Shown: positions 31,093-40,865 of the stretch, one piece after another | How positions within the stretch are numbered: position 1 is the stretch's first letter | How the letters are laid out: each line of letters begins with the position of its first letter | Assembly (NCBI GenBank): GCA_905221605.1 | Contig: CAJNDS010002110.1 | Location: 104,501-168,500 of the forward strand | Source: Symbiodinium natans | Taxonomy: Eukaryota > Sar > Dinophyceae > Suessiales > Symbiodiniaceae | Length of the DNA: 64,000 bases | Reading direction: 5' to 3' | Notes under the pieces: generated by a model | The model's database searches: none | What the model saw: only the letters and a program-made list of their open reading frames with translations | What the model was told of the DNA's origin: nothing | Position numbers and translations under genes: made by a program

Positions 31093-32491
31093 CTAGCTGG
31101 TGACAGGGTCCGGCCAGTTCTCAATCGAATACCCCAGCTTCTCTTGCATGTCCTTGAGAAACTGCAACATTTTCGGATCCAGCTGCAACAAAGATTCCTG
31201 CGCTTCCTGCATGCACGCCTTGTCGTTGGAGTGGTCGCTACCAGCGATGGCATTGGCGTAGTTCTTAACTTCTCCAATAGCCAAGAGAAAAAAGGTTAAG
31301 CTTTCATATTCCTACTAAAAAAGGAAACCCACAAAGTTTAAAGTTTAGGGTTTAGGGTTTATGAACCCTAAACCCTAAACCCTAAACCCTAAACCCTAAA
31401 CCCTAAACCCTAAACCCTAAACCCTAAAGGCGAAGTCAGAGTCAGGGTCGGCGTGCAAGTCCTCCACCTTGGCGGCCTGCCACAGCCGAGACAGGTCCGA
31501 TTCTGGGACGGCGTCTGCGAAGAGGAAGTGAAACCTGTACTGAACTTAGCAAAAAAATCCAACTTTTGCTGCTTCTGAGGAATTCTAGTACCCCAAAAAA
31601 TTAAAACATATTCCCAAGTATCCCAAAAGGAAACAGTCTCTGAACCACGTCGTCAAAGGCTTCGGACGACTTGGTGATCTCCTCGAAGCGCACGTGGAAC
31701 ATCTCATCGGCCCTGGTGTTCGTGTAGACGTCCACCATGTCTTGAACACCGGCAGACATCGTTGGCCAGAGTGCCAGAAAACCTTCCAGGGGCCCCATCG
31801 ACATTACCTCGGCCGTGGGGTAGGGTGAGAGCGGTAAGGACAACTCCTCGCCACGGTGGTGATAGCAGTAGGCGGAGATGAGCATGTCCTTAGGCTTGCG
31901 AATGGCATGGACTCCCCGGATGGGGAGCTGCTGTAGCGCTGCCGCGCTCTTCGCAGCGGCAAAATGCTGGACTTTGGCCCAGTCGTCCAATTGTATGGGA
32001 ATGTCCAGCCGGTCGCCGCAATAGGCGTCGTGATCTGCGGAGGTAACGAAATTTATACAAAACACAACAGTCGCGAGGCCAGTGGCAGGAGGGGAGCATT
32101 GAGGCCATCAAAGGCGTGTCTCATCAGATCCCGCAGAAGCAGGCTGCCTGACTTGTGGTTCACACCCACGAAGAAGTACCTTAGTTGCTGAGTTCATAAG
32201 CCCCAAAAAAGTTTACACTTTCGGCTCTATGGGGAATCATAGTATCCCAAGAAGTGTAAAGTGTACTTATTCAGCTACCAAGGTACTGCTGTTCCCACGG
32301 CTTTGGGCTTTGCTTGAAAGAGGCCGCTTTGTCTCGGCTAGAGGCCCGCGACTGCACCAGGGACATGGGAGCGTCACGACAGCTGTCTCCAATACTGCAG
32401 TTTCACCCGGCTGTGAGAAAGCAGCAGAGATGCCCAGAACGAGCGCCGCAAAAATGATGCGAAGCATGGCCTGTATAAATCCATCTGACAC
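31093..32491 (-). CDS. sulfotransferase-like gene, five or six exons
   Basis: Reads KPWEQQYFFVGVNHKSGS across intron 1, continuing LLLRDLMRHAFD; this matches the 5'-phosphosulfate (PAPS) loop. In a downstream exon VHAIRKPKDMLISAYCYHHR matches the 3'-phosphate motif (R..P.d...S.Y). Upstream in the first exon is a hydrophobic MLRIIFAALVLGISAAF, a likely signal anchor pointing to the Golgi or secretory membrane. That ORF is in a different frame from KPWEQQ, so an extra junction or indel lies near 32.35 kb. Exons: 32491-32287, 32179-about 32070, about 32055-31646, 31539-31423 and 31263-31093 (end SIENWPDPVTS, stop). Introns are a family I element (32180-32286), a family J element (31540-31645) and a telomeric array (31264-31422). 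The frame change near 32.06 kb would need an unusually short intron or a 1-nt error. Predicted to transfer sulfate from PAPS to an unknown acceptor. Confidence 0.7.
31264..31422 (-). repeat. sulfotransferase intron made of telomeric repeat
   Basis: On the minus strand the exon ends ..GACTTCGCCTTTAGG and the intron starts GTTTAGGG, the first of about nine TTTAGGG units. It closes ..GTTAAG before AAC TAC GCC. Length 159 bp, phase 0, so both frames join. Read-through would hit an in-frame TAG at once. Confidence 0.6.
31540..31645 (-). mobile_element. family J element forming sulfotransferase intron
   Basis: Phase-0 GT..AG intron of 106 bp. It starts and ends with the same hexamer, GTTCAG, so the donor GT lies in one copy and the acceptor AG in the other. 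A related sequence occurs at 52810-52922 outside any exon, showing that it is a dispersed element. Confidence 0.6.
32180..32286 (-). mobile_element. family I element forming sulfotransferase intron (introner)
   Basis: The sequence between CAGCA and GTACTTC on the minus strand is GTAC (one target copy) plus a TIR element (ends CTTGGTAGCTGAATAAG and CTTATGAACTCAGCAACTAAG). Splicing GT..AAG removes exactly one target copy and the element, rebuilding CAG CAG TAC TTC. A partial second copy is at 61112-61185. Confidence 0.75.
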
Positions 32492-33125
32492 TCCTGGTCA
32501 AACAGAAAGCGAGAGTTGGCGACAGTGGGCTTTCTGCCACCCTCTTGAGCTATTCAGAGGGTTGCAAAACAAGGATGGTCCAATTTCCACCCTCACAATG
32601 TCACAACGGAAGATATGCAACATGGTGGAGCCCACCAAAAGCCCCAGTGCATCGAAACAGAACTAACATGGAAAGACTGCTGAGAGGTCTGAGGGTTTCG
32701 GGTTTAGGGCCAAGGCCCTCAAAAATCCCGACAGCTGCTGTGGCACCGCAGGAGCATCGACTTTGTCTCCAATGAAACGGTGCGCACCTGGGGTGTGGAG
32801 GGTACTGGGGATTGGGGGCTTTGGGGTTTACTTGGACGTTCCGGTTTACTTGGAGGTTCCGTACTTACACGTAGGGTTATTATGAGTAGGGCAACTATGA
32901 TTGTAACGCTACTTACAATGAACCTCCAAGCAGGGTTTAGGGTTTCACCTCAAGAGCCCGCTGGAGCCTACTTTTTTCTGTAATGTAGCGGAGCTGTGGC
33001 CCTGGCTATATGGAATTACCCCCAAGACCGCCCACTTACAACTCTCATGGAGTTGAGGCCTTCATGTTTCTTTACAAAGCAACATGTACTCTTGATGCAA
33101 GGTAGCTCAGACGACCTTAATATCT
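32492..33125. other. 5' flank of sulfotransferase; no gene seen
   Basis: Holds a diverged family D copy (about 32833-32932, acttggaggttccg.. to ..gaacctccaagcagg). A plus-strand open frame at 32229-32666 is antisense to the sulfotransferase exon. Confidence 0.45.
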
Positions 33126-33129
33126 GAAG

Positions 33130-33258
33130 CCACCATGAGTTGCGCATGGGTCGCCTGGAGTACTTGGGAAGGAAAGAGGCCCCGACCAGCTGGTTGTCGG
33201 TCTCATCCCCAATGGAGCTTCGAATCGTCAGCCTGCGCCCACGAGAGCGACTGTTTGT
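33130..33258 (-). CDS. probable exon
   Basis: Minus strand reads DETDNQLVGASFLPKYSRRP then MRNSWWLQ, a convincing globular fragment. The same stretch is open on plus but with poorer composition. Confidence 0.45.
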
Positions 33259-33284
33259 GAGTTTTTTGTTTCTAATAACCCTAG

Positions 33285-33425
33285 ACTACTATTTGCTTAA
33301 GAACCACCCACCCAAAAAATAAGTACATGTATATATATATATATATGTATACACAGATTCCTTATAAGGGCAATATGGGGATCAATATTCTATATTCTCT
33401 TGGGGTTCTTAAGCAAATAGTAGTA
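33285..33425. mobile_element. family C element, copy 4 (best ends)
   Basis: actactatttgcttaagaac at left and gttcttaagcaaatagtagt at right are perfect inverted repeats of 20 bp. Internal (TA)n at 33328-33350. Confidence 0.85.
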
Positions 33426-33571
33426 AACCCCTAAACCCTAGATCCGAAACCCGAATACTTGTTGGGCCGCGCCGGGTTCGAATGTTTTAGGGTTTAGGAT
33501 AGAGTAACCGAAAAAACAAGTGGTAAGTTCCGACAGTCATGCTGCGAACGGCCCTTCGAGCCTGAACCCGT

Positions 33572-34093
33572 TTGGGGTTTAGGGTTTAGGGTTTAGGGTT
33601 TAGGGTTTAGGGTTTGGTCGCCCAAGAACTATATTTTATAAGGGCACCCCTCTTTTGGGGGGTTTGCTTACCTTGCTAGGGAACCTTTTAACCAACAAAA
33701 AGGAAAAGTGTGCCACTGGGCTAGCAAGCTAAGCAGCATTCGGTTTCGGGGTGCTGGATTTAGGGCTTAAGTGCCTAAACCCTAAACCCTAAACCCTAAA
33801 CCCTAAACCCTAAACCCTAAACCCTAAACCCTAAACCCTAGCGTTTCTAGGGTTTAGGGTTCTTGTTTGGCCACCCGCCGTGTGCAGAGGTTTGGGGTCC
33901 TTCCCAGCCCTCCGGAAGCCTGCCATGCACGGTTCAGGGTTTAGGGTTCAGGGTGAGGGTTTAGGGTTTGGGGTTTGAGGTTTAGGGTTTAGGGGTGTAA
34001 AGTTTAGGGTTTAGGGTTTAGGGTTTAGGGTTTCGGGTTCAGGGTTTAGGGTTTAGGGTTTAGGGTTTAGGGTTTAGGGTTTAGGGTTTAGGG
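33572..34093. repeat. several telomeric tracts, opposite orientations
   Basis: TTTAGGG 33572-33617, CCCTAAA 33773-33841, TTTAGGG 33935-34093 (many variants). A short possible minus-strand exon at 33848-33918 (AGFRRAGKDPKPLHTAGG) lies between them. Confidence 0.9.
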
Positions 34094-34185
34094 ACGCTCG
34101 GCGGGCCTCTCGAGCAGAACGGGCATGACCCCGAAGAGCATCAGGGGCCACTCTGCCCAGGCCATCGAATACAACACCTCATCTC
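34094..34185 (-). CDS. probable exon with membrane helix
   Basis: Minus strand reads VLYSMAWAEWPLMLFGVMPV then LLERPAER, a clear hydrophobic helix with a charged end. Bounded by TTTAGGG on the left and CCCTAAA on the right. Confidence 0.45.
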
Positions 34186-34197
34186 ATTGCCAAGGGT

Positions 34198-34322
34198 AAC
34201 CCTAAACCCTAAACCCTAAACCCTAAACCCTAAACCCTAAACCCTAAACCCTAAACCCTAAACCCTAAACCCTAAACCCTAAACCCTAAACCCTAAACCC
34301 TAAACCCTAAACCCTAAACCCT
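34198..34322 (-). repeat. (CCCTAAA)n array, about 18 units
   Basis: Perfect. Confidence 0.98.
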
Positions 34323-34459
34323 ACGCTGGATAACAGCTTTGTTGCGGGAGGAGGGGGCAAGGGCAGTGCTCAAACCAGGACACTGAAAGGGTCACAGCCC
34401 CAACGAGGCAGGTTTAGCTTCAACACAGAACACCCTGGTTCCCTACCCAGAAACTCCAA

Positions 34460-34560
34460 CACCTGCTAGTTTAGGAAATATTCCTTAAACCACATAAGGA
34501 ACCCTCGTATACTTTAAGGAACTTTCCTTAACTAAGGAGTGTTGGAGTCTCTTACGAACC
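34460..34560. mobile_element. possible inverted-repeat element (related to family H)
   Basis: ctagtttaggaaatattcct at left and aaggaactttccttaactaa then ggagtgttggagt at right; ends begin near aactccaacac. Weak. Confidence 0.4.
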
Positions 34561-34784
34561 GAGAATCCAGAGGGCGACTGAACCCAAAAGCTTGCAGCGC
34601 TTTTGTTTGCCTCCTCTCCCCCCCCGCCTAAACCCTCTAACCCACGCAAGCCCAAACCCTAACCCACACAAGCCCAAGTCCTAAACCCTATAGACCCTAC
34701 ACCCTAAGCCACACAAGCGAAGCTCCACGACTGTAGGGTGTGGGGTCTCAACACACACCCCGAACCTCTTGCAACAGCACCCCA

Positions 34785-34898
34785 GGTCTCAGGCGTCTGC
34801 CACCCCAAGCCTCCCATTTGTGCGGAGGCGCGATTTCCGACCAGGAGGTGAGGGGGACGCTCAGGTAGAAGAGGACCAGGCACCTCCGGGTGTATACA
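34785..34898 (-). CDS. possible exon with membrane helix
   Basis: Minus strand reads RRCLVLFYLSVPLTSWSEIA then PPHKWEAWG. Confidence 0.4.
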
Positions 34899-34899
34899 T

Positions 34900-36415
34900 A
34901 GGGTTTAGGGTTTAGAGTTTAGGGCTTAGGTTAGGTCAGTTACGGGTGGGTGCTTTTACTGTTTTCGGCTTGAGGGTTGAGGCGGAAAGGTCCGCTACAG
35001 GTGGTTAGCTACGGCTTACTTATGGGGAAGCTACCCATCTGAAACTGGCCCACAGTTAGAGCCTTGTGGGTTTAGGGCCCATATAAGGCTTACATTCCCC
35101 TCTTTGCTTTTTGTGTACGTGACATCAGAAATCAACGCGTGCACATAGACAACATACATGTTCTCACAAATCACGTGCTCCTTACTATTTTAAAAATGTA
35201 CACATATATATATATATACACATACATACAAAAATATGCACAATCAAACTAATAATCATGAAATGGGAAGAAGAATAGGCCCTACTCACAGCAACAAGTG
35301 ATAACAACAAATCATAGAGAGCAATAGTAAAAAAAACACAATAGACTGCATTTAGGTATTCAGGGTTTAGGTTTAGGGGTTAGGGTTTGGGATTTTCTTT
35401 GCTGCATGCTCTCGTGAGGTTACGAAAGGCTATAGGGTGAACCGCAGGCGGGTTTAAAAAACTTACCATTGCCTCCCTTTTAGGGTGTTTGGAGGCTTAG
35501 AGTAAAGGGTTTAAGGTTTAGCGGGCTTAGGGTTTAGGGCTTAGGGTGTGCAGGTCGTATTCGCTCGCTAGGGTGTAAAACACCCCGAGCCGCTCGCTCC
35601 AGCTCAGCTAAGTGACCCTAGATCCACCCAGACTCGACTCTTTTAGGGTTTAGGGTTTCTACCCCCAACCCCCTTTCAAGGGGGCTCATATTTTGTTCCA
35701 TATTTATTGGGGAGGCTCCCTAACCTTTGTATTCCCAGCTTATTTCGATTGGTTTTCGCATCCGGGTTCGGGCCTCGTTCACGAAGGGATGCCTCTTACG
35801 GGGTGGAAGAGCATGCCTCCTAGGAATAAACACGCATTGTTTATTATGGTGGGGACGTTAGCCCTGGTGGGGATGCCTTGCTAAAGATGCTTTGGCATCA
35901 TTTTTTATCAGATTTCAGGGATGAACCAGCCCTCGCTAAGTTTAGGGTTTAGGGTTTAAGGCGATCACACACAACCCCCCAACTCCACCTGTACTTCATG
36001 AGAAGCCACGGAAGCCCCGAGTGGCCGAAGCCCCAAAGGCCCAACTAGATATGCAACCTGAAGACTCCAAACCTTAAACCCTAAACCCTAAACCCTAAAC
36101 CTCAAACCCCAAACCCTAAACCCTAAGCCTCCCAGAAAAGGAAGATCAACTGGGCCCCTAAAGTTTTCGAAGGTAAAGGGTAGCACTGGCACATGGGCTT
36201 TCCAGTGCCGCACACCCTCAACCCCAAACCCTTAACCGAATGGGGCCCCTCTAGGCTCCAAAGCTGTTCCTATTCTAATTCCGATTTCCAAAGCCCCGTC
36301 TCCAGTTCCGCTCAACCCCTGCAATCCGAAACCTGCGACACTCTGCTTAGGGTTTTGGGGTTTAGGGTCTAGGGTTAAACCCTAGACCCTAAACCCTAAA
36401 CCCTAAACCCTAAAC
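34900..36415. other. no confident gene
   Basis: (TA/CA)n around 35195-35235; telomeric tracts at 35512-35545, 35641-35660 and 36072-36130. A 63-residue plus-strand frame at 35693-35884 is open but isolated and has no recognised motif. Confidence 0.4.
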
Positions 36416-36421
36416 CCTAAA

Positions 36422-36502
36422 GACGAAGTTGGCCGAGGCGCGTGACCAAAATGGCCTGCCACGGTGTGGCTGGACTCTCTTGCACAGGTGGTCAATATGG
36501 GG
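36422..36502 (-). CDS. possible exon
   Basis: Minus strand: HIDHLCKRVQPHRGRPFWSR, ending at a TTTAGG-type donor. Confidence 0.35.
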
Positions 36503-36785
36503 GTTTAGGGTTTTGGGTTTTGGGTTCCCCAAATATACCCCCAAAATACTAGAACCCTCTTGCAAGAGCCCCAAAAAGGGTACCCCCTATTTTCGGTTTT
36601 CGGAAAACCCCCATTTTTGTGCATGAAGTGAACACCCCCCCCCCCCCCACCGCTCGGGGTTCGTAAATTTCGCACAGCACGCACCTGTTGAAACCATCCT
36701 CCCTGCACGGGGTTTTGGGTGCCAAAAAGAAAACGGCCTGGCACATGCATCTTTGCTGATTCTCTCAGTCAACGGACATGTGCTT

Positions 36786-36925
36786 TGAGGTTCAGGGTAC
36801 ATAGTAACCAATTATAAGTGCAATTATAACTCACTTAGAAGCCCCCTGAAGTACCCTAATAAGGCTATAACTTGGTATTAAGTACCGCTGTAACTGGGTT
36901 ACTAAGTACCCTGAACCTGCAACTA
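36786..36925. mobile_element. family D element, copy 5 (no internal array)
   Basis: ggttcagggtacatagtaac at left, ggttactaagtaccctgaac then ctgcaac at right. Shows the pre-insertion structure of this family. Confidence 0.75.
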
Positions 36926-36948
36926 GCTCCTATAAGCATACTGGTTCT

Positions 36949-37023
36949 TAGCACAGCATGAGGTACCTTGTATCCACCTCGATAGAAACCCTTGCAAGGG
37001 TATTCCAGAGGGTACCTATTGCC
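36949..37023. mobile_element. family F element, copy 3
   Basis: ctggttcttagcacagcatg and an inner pair aaacccttgcaagggta. Confidence 0.45.
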
Positions 37024-37480
37024 ATCTAAACCCTATAAACGCTAAACCCTGAACAATAGACCCTAAACCCTCTCAACCCTCTCTCTCAACCCTCTCAACC
37101 CTCTAAACCCTATAAACCCTAAACAGCAAACCCTATAAACCCTAAACAATAAACCCTACACCCTAAACGTACCGCCCAATCCCAAAACCCTCAATCCTTG
37201 GAGGCGATAGAGGTGGAAGTTATCAGCTTGGTTTAGGGTTTAGGGTTGAGGATTTAGGGTTTAGGGTTTAGGATTTAGGAGGAAAGGTTTGCAACTCATG
37301 CAACTCAAGGCTATGAGATGCGACCGAACACGACTAGGCAATCTACAGAGGGCTCAACCCTTGGCAAGTCAACCACAGAAGCCTTGCACTGCACCCGGAA
37401 ACCCGACACCCGAAACCTTCCATTGAGCATGGGACCCCTAGGGACCTAAACAGCACCCTACTTGCGGCGCTTCGGTTTGG
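37024..37480. other. no confident gene; irregular CCCTAAA-like tracts
   Basis: Includes a short island at 37205-37235 and TTTAGGG at 37231-37278. Confidence 0.4.
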
Positions 37481-37493
37481 CGGGTGGCAAGAA

Positions 37494-37599
37494 CTAGGCC
37501 CAAGAGAAAGGAATAAAAAGTGCCCTTTTTGGATTTAAAGGTTGCTTTTTAGCAAACCGAGCCCTAAAACAAGGAACAAGGGCCTGCTCTAGGACCTAG
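37494..37599. mobile_element. family B element, copy 3
   Basis: Starts ctaggcccaagagaaagg, core agtgccctttttggattta, ends gggcctgctctaggacctag. Confidence 0.7.
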
Positions 37600-37626
37600 C
37601 CTAAACCCTTTGAGCAACGGACTTGA

Positions 37627-37668
37627 AACCCTAAACCCTAAACCCTAAACCCTAAACCCTAAACCCTA
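37627..37668 (-). repeat. CCCTAAA array
   Basis: Six units, abutting an exon donor. Confidence 0.95.
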
Positions 37669-37760
37669 CTTACAGGAGCTGGCGGGCGCCGCAGAGCCTG
37701 CCAGAAGGCCAGCAGCTCGAAGATGAAAGCATAGTGCTCCTGCTCTCTCGGAACGTGAGC
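37669..37760 (-). CDS. probable exon with membrane helix
   Basis: Minus strand reads EQEHYAFIFELLAFWQALRR then PPAP, ending at a consensus donor (CT|GTAAGTAGGG) immediately followed by TTTAGGG repeats. The leading PREQE phrase resembles PRDQE in the island at 43.8 kb. Confidence 0.5.
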
Positions 37761-37762
37761 CC

Positions 37763-37850
37763 CAAACCCTAAACCCTAAACCCTAAACCCTAAACCCTAA
37801 ACCCTAAACCCTAGCCCTAAACCCTAAATCCGAAACCCTAGACCCTGAAC
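37763..37850 (-). repeat. CCCTAAA array
   Basis: Seven perfect then degenerate units. Confidence 0.95.
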
Positions 37851-37884
37851 CTCCTCGATACCCACTTTGCCTGCGTTCAGGGTT

Positions 37885-37975
37885 TACTACTATTTGAAAG
37901 AGACCCCCCATGTTGCCCTTATAAGGAAGAATATTCTATGTTTTTGGATGGTTCTTAACTGGCAAGCAAATAGTT
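37885..37975. mobile_element. family C element, copy 5
   Basis: Left tactactatttgaaagagac, right ggttcttaactggcaagcaa then atagt, with a small insertion in the right end. Confidence 0.6.
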
Positions 37976-38065
37976 GGTTGTGTCTTAGAATAAGAACCCA
38001 CCGGCACAAAAAGAAACTACAATTGCGTTTTAGGATGGTTTGGGTATCGCCCGAACCATACCCTT

Positions 38066-38187
38066 TAACTACTATTTGCTGAAGAATCCCCAAAACAGTC
38101 AAAGATAGCAATCCCTATAGTACCCTTATGAGGAAGAATATCGCTCTTTCTTCTTCTTGGGGGGGAGTTCTTAAGCAAGCAGTAGCC
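38066..38187. mobile_element. family C element, copy 6
   Basis: aactactatttgctgaagaa at left and gttcttaagcaagcagtag at right. Confidence 0.75.
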
Positions 38188-38343
38188 CTAAACCCTGAAC
38201 CCTAAAACCCTAAAACCCTAATACCCTAAAACCCTAAAACCCTAAAACCCTAAACCCTAAAACCCAAACCCTAAAACCCTAAAACCCTAAAACCCTGAAA
38301 CCCTAAAACCCTAAACCCTAAAACCCTAAAACCCTAAACCCTA
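38188..38343 (-). repeat. CCCTAAAA (8-mer variant) array
   Basis: Mostly CCCTAAAA with occasional CCCTAAA. Confidence 0.95.
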
Positions 38344-38439
38344 TGCTCTAGTTAAGTCTTTGAATCTGACCTAAGGGATGAAGCTGAGGTCCATCCTGGG
38401 GCTGTTCATTTCACGCGCACACCCGTCGCACAGACCTCG

Positions 38440-38610
38440 CACCCCAAACCCCAAAACCCCAAACCCCAAACCCTAAACCCTCAGCCCGAAGCCCTAAGCC
38501 CTAAGCCCCAAACCCCAAGCCCGAAGCCCTAAGCCCTAAGCCCTCCACCCTCACCCTAAACCCTAAACCCTAAACCCTGAACCCTAAACCCTGAACCCTA
38601 AACCCTAAAC
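38440..38610 (-). repeat. CCCTAAA/CCCTAAG/CCCCAAA variant tract
   Basis: Mixed telomere variants. Confidence 0.9.
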
Positions 38611-38611
38611 C

Positions 38612-38700
38612 AACAATGGTCCGTCTTCATGCTCGCGCGCTGGAAACTCGATGCCGGTGCCTTTCGGGGAAAGCAGATCTGAAACAAGACCCGCAGAGAA
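38612..38700 (-). CDS. possible exon
   Basis: Minus strand: SDLLSPKGTGIEFPAREHED, between CCCTAAA (left) and TTTAGGG (right). Confidence 0.35.
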
Positions 38701-38845
38701 GGGTTTAGGGTTTAGGGTTTAGGGTTTAGGGTTTAGGGTTTAGGGTTTAGGCCCTTCTGTTAGGGTTCTGGGTTCTGGGTTTAGGGTTTAGGGTTTAGGC
38801 CCTTCTGTTAGGGTTTAGGGTTTAGGGTTTCGGGTTTGGGGTTTA
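38700..38845 (+). repeat. TTTAGGG tracts with duplicated phrase
   Basis: The phrase taggcccttctgttaggg occurs at 38749 and 38796 with telomeric units between. Confidence 0.95.
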
Positions 38846-39059
38846 ATCGCTCACACTCGGACAAGCCAGGCGAGGCATACAGGTTCCAAAGTCTCGACAA
38901 CGGCTCTGTAGCTCATTTGGGTTTAGGGTTTAGGGTTTCGGGTTTGGGGTTTAGGGTTAAGGGGCGGCTGTACGTCTCAATCACCTGGCCTTGCAACGCG
39001 GCGGATGTTTGTTTGTTGAAGCCCTGGCGTCTCAGGAGTGAGGATGCCGAAGCCTATAG

Positions 39060-39165
39060 GTTTCAACAGAAGAGAATCGGGGGGGGGCGGGGGGAGGGGG
39101 AGGGGGGGTTAGTTTTTTTTTAGGGTTTAGGGTTTAGGGTTTAGTGCTTAGGGTTTAGGGTTTCC
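39060..39165. repeat. G-rich run and TTTAGGG tract
   Basis: G-rich purine run at 39079-39109, T8, then six telomeric units. Confidence 0.85.
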
Positions 39166-39166
39166 C

Positions 39167-39288
39167 CACCAAAGTTTCGGGAAACTGTGTCAGACCCAAC
39201 AGTAGCTCAGCCTTGCCAAGCTCCACATTGTCGATGTCTACATCACCTCCGGCCATGCGTTCTTGTTGCGGGGGAAGGCCCAGGTATC
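39167..39288 (-). CDS. probable exon
   Basis: Minus strand: GGDVDIDNVELGKAELLLGL then TQFPETL. Acidic/Leu-rich with clean composition. Confidence 0.45.
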
Positions 39289-39329
39289 CACTTAAACCCA
39301 GAAGCCCTACAGCTCTTGAACCAGGAGTC

Positions 39330-40345
39330 CCCGAACCCCTAAACCGTAAACCCTAAACCCTAAACCCTGAACCCTAAACCAAACCCTAAACCCTAAACCC
39401 AGAAGTAGATTGTGATCAGTTTGGGGCCGAATTGTCGGGTTCGTGGGACTTTGAAGCTCTCTGCGCTAGAGACTTGAGGCTGCAATCCTACTTAACATCT
39501 CCCTATCTGGCCTTAAGGATGCATTCCCTGTACGGGGTTTAGGAATTAGGTTTTAGGGCTTAAGCCCTAAGCCGTACGTCCCTAATTTGCACGAACCTTC
39601 GAGTAGAGGTGTCGGTAGAAGGTGAATTAAACCCTAAACCCTACACCCTACACCCTAAACCCTAAACCCTCTTGTGGTTTGGGTTTCAGCTTTAGGGTTA
39701 AGCCTTGGCTCATCCGTACCCCTCAAGCAGCCCTAAATCCGAACCTTGCGCCAGTGAAACCCTACACCATGGGCAGCCTCGCTGGAACCATGCTGTCCAT
39801 GTAGTTCGCAGTTAAAGGTACGTATAAGACCCAACATAGGGCCCATCGTAATCCCACATCCCCTCGCTGCACCCTGAAACACCCGATTGGTCGGGGGGGG
39901 GGGGGCTTTGGGCCTTCTTTTGGCCCAAGGGGGGGGGGGGGGTAAGCCGTTCACCCCACAAAGCACCTAAACCCTCAACCACCAAGAGTCCGCCCTTCGT
40001 CCTGCGGACCAGCACATCAGGAGTGACGCAGTTGTAAGATTCGAGCTCTATTACTGAGGTTGCCTTGCAGCCCAAAATGCCCTAAACCCGCAACCCTTTA
40101 CAATAGTTCTGGGAGAAATGGGGGAGGGGGGTGGGGGACCCCAAAAACCCTGAATCCTAAACTCTAAACCCATAATTGTTGCATTCAGGGTTCAAGTGCT
40201 GAGCCCTGTAAGCCCTCGTCCCCTGCTATTTGGGGAGCTATTCCCCCCACCCCCCGCAAAGAAAATGAAATGAATGAGTGCATTGCTGGGCATCCTCTAT
40301 TTAACACCCACAAGCAAGCAACAAAAACACTTTTTCTGCCAAGCT
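39330..40345. other. no confident gene
   Basis: Telomeric tracts at 39340-39405 and 39630-39672; G-runs at 39894-39904 and 39930-39942. Small frames only. Confidence 0.4.
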
Positions 40346-40424
40346 AAGCCCTAAACCCTAAACCCTAAACCCTAAACCCTAAACCCTAAACCCTAAACCC
40401 TAAACCCTAAACCCTAAACCCAAG
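40346..40424 (-). repeat. (CCCTAAA)n array, about 11 units
   Basis: Perfect. Confidence 0.97.
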
Positions 40425-40426
40425 AA

Positions 40427-40537
40427 CGGGGCAGATCTGAAAGCATTCTGAACAGCCCTGCTCCAAGTCGCAGAGACCGGGGGCCCCGAACTTCAGCTCG
40501 GCGCAGATGGTGGAAGTCATGTCGTAGTGCTTCCTAA
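40427..40537 (-). CDS. probable Cys-rich exon
   Basis: Minus strand: acceptor CTTTAG|G, then KHYDMTSTICAELKFGAPGL, then CDLEQGCSECFQICPVL, donor CTTGG|GTTTAGGG. Five Cys in 26 residues suggests an extracellular or metal-binding segment. Both splice signals overlap telomeric units. Confidence 0.5.
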
Positions 40538-40653
40538 AGTTTAGGGTTTAGGGTGAGGGTTTAGGGTTTAGGGTTTAGGGTTTTAAATTTGGGTTTAGGG
40601 TTTAGGGTTTAGGGTTTAGGGTTTAGGGTTTAGGGTTTAGGGGTTGGGGGTTT
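40537..40653 (+). repeat. TTTAGGG array flanked by 30-bp direct repeats
   Basis: Left flank ggtggaagtcatgtcgtagt then gcttcct (from 40509), right flank ggtggaagtcaaagcatggt then gcttcct (from 40656). Confidence 0.85.
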
Positions 40654-40744
40654 TAGGTGGAAGTCAAAGCATGGTGCTTCCTAGGGTTTCATTTGCTCAC
40701 ACGCGGACAAGCCCGGCGAGACATCGGGGGTTTTGGCCCTGAGG

Positions 40745-40865
40745 ATCCAATGTGCGCTGTGTATAATATATATATATATAATATAATATAATATAATATA
40801 GTATAATATAATATATAATATAATCTATATATACAATATCTATATATATATATATATAATATACC
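40745..40865. repeat. (TA)n / (TAATA)n tract
   Basis: Long AT microsatellite, overlapping the left of family H copy 1. Confidence 0.95.

Noticed and set aside
32035-32075. A 24-29-nt intron between sulfotransferase exons
   Set aside because: GT..AG can be drawn and a 29-nt form repairs the frame, but it is far shorter than known dinoflagellate introns; a single-base error in TTTT is as likely.
32229-32666. 145-residue plus-strand open frame
   Set aside because: Lies antisense over the sulfotransferase first exon, whose minus-strand motifs are recognisable.
35693-35884. Plus-strand 63-residue open frame as an organelle-derived membrane protein
   Set aside because: Aromatic-rich, but matches no mitochondrial or plastid protein I can name; isolated and on the minority strand.
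38851-40720. Duplicated phrase ctcacacKcggacaagccMggcgagRcat (38853 and 40690) as a mobile element
   Set aside because: Only two copies, no inverted ends or target duplication seen; probably a local duplication.
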